Shown: positions 60,806 through 60,807 of the stretch, one piece after another
How the letters are laid out: each line of letters starts with the position of its first letter
Position numbering within the stretch: the first letter of the stretch is position 1
Assembly: GCA_026986005.1 (NCBI GenBank)
Contig: JALSPK010000014.1
Location: 1 to 60,807 of the forward strand
Direction of reading: 5' to 3'
Length of the DNA stretch: 60,807 nt
Source: Saprospiraceae bacterium
Lineage (GTDB): Bacteria > Bacteroidota > Bacteroidia > Chitinophagales > Saprospiraceae
Translations under genes and position numbers: made by a program
Notes under the pieces: model-generated
What the model was told of the DNA's origin: nothing
What the model saw: the letters and a program-made list of their open reading frames with translations, nothing else
The model's database searches: none

Positions 60806-60807
60806 TC

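Overview
The window is AT-rich bacterial DNA from a member of the Bacteroidota. The support is: promoters of the phylum-specific type (TTTG, 19-21 bases, TAnnTTTG) at four genes, two proteins ending in type IX secretion (T9SS) sorting domains, and the general gene content. I cannot name the genus. An indolepyruvate:ferredoxin oxidoreductase and a corrinoid methyl-transfer system suggest life with little oxygen. A ferritin and a 2-oxoglutarate dioxygenase-like gene suggest that oxygen is met at times.

Positions 1-24,400 are mostly housekeeping: gyrA, a secreted TPR protein, a LemA/TPM operon, iorAB, cdsA, a CPBP membrane protease, pdxJ, comF, ferritin, a penicillin-acylase-family hydrolase, pth, a PyrR-like phosphoribosyltransferase and a two-gene Fe-S oxidoreductase. 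A short operon (PhyH-type dioxygenase, sugar isomerase/epimerase-like protein, RhaT-like transporter) starts the sugar-related part. Three near-identical 150-162 bp elements with 18-bp terminal inverted repeats (a MITE family) sit between genes at 7607, 19301 and 24395, and a decayed fourth lies at 41379.

Positions 24,576-46,800 form a carbohydrate locus without a SusC/SusD pair. One long minus-strand operon encodes two GH78 rhamnosidases, an esterase, a polysaccharide deacetylase fused to a PL14-like lyase domain, a GH94-like phosphorylase, a GPH sugar symporter and an unknown secreted acidic-repeat protein. Next come a stand-alone homocysteine S-methyltransferase, a large T9SS surface protein, and a lacI-kduI-kdgK-kduD-DUF4861 operon for unsaturated uronates.

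Divergent from lacI is the most notable unit, a single ten-gene plus-strand operon (46,949-56,930). It runs KDPG aldolase, TRAP transporter (P, Q, M), a uroporphyrinogen-decarboxylase-like methyltransferase, a corrinoid protein, a MetF-MetV fusion, a pterin-dependent methyltransferase, a RACo-like corrinoid activator and an unknown 108-residue protein. These are the four parts of an acetogen-type corrinoid O-demethylase plus methyl-THF oxidation, wired into sugar-acid catabolism. A palindrome related to GCAAACGTTTGT overlaps the -33 region of this operon and recurs in the same position before the rhamnosidase operon and the T9SS protein gene, so the LacI-type regulator probably controls all three. 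My hypothesis is that the organism takes up a methylated sugar acid from a rhamnose- and uronate-containing polysaccharide, removes the methyl group through B12 chemistry and splits the carbon skeleton with the aldolase.

The right end holds a peptidase S74 chaperone remnant, a 52-residue gene with its own promoter and terminator, a secreted serine hydrolase and a partial AAA-ATPase/PD-(D/E)XK protein. A broken copy of the last lies at the left end.
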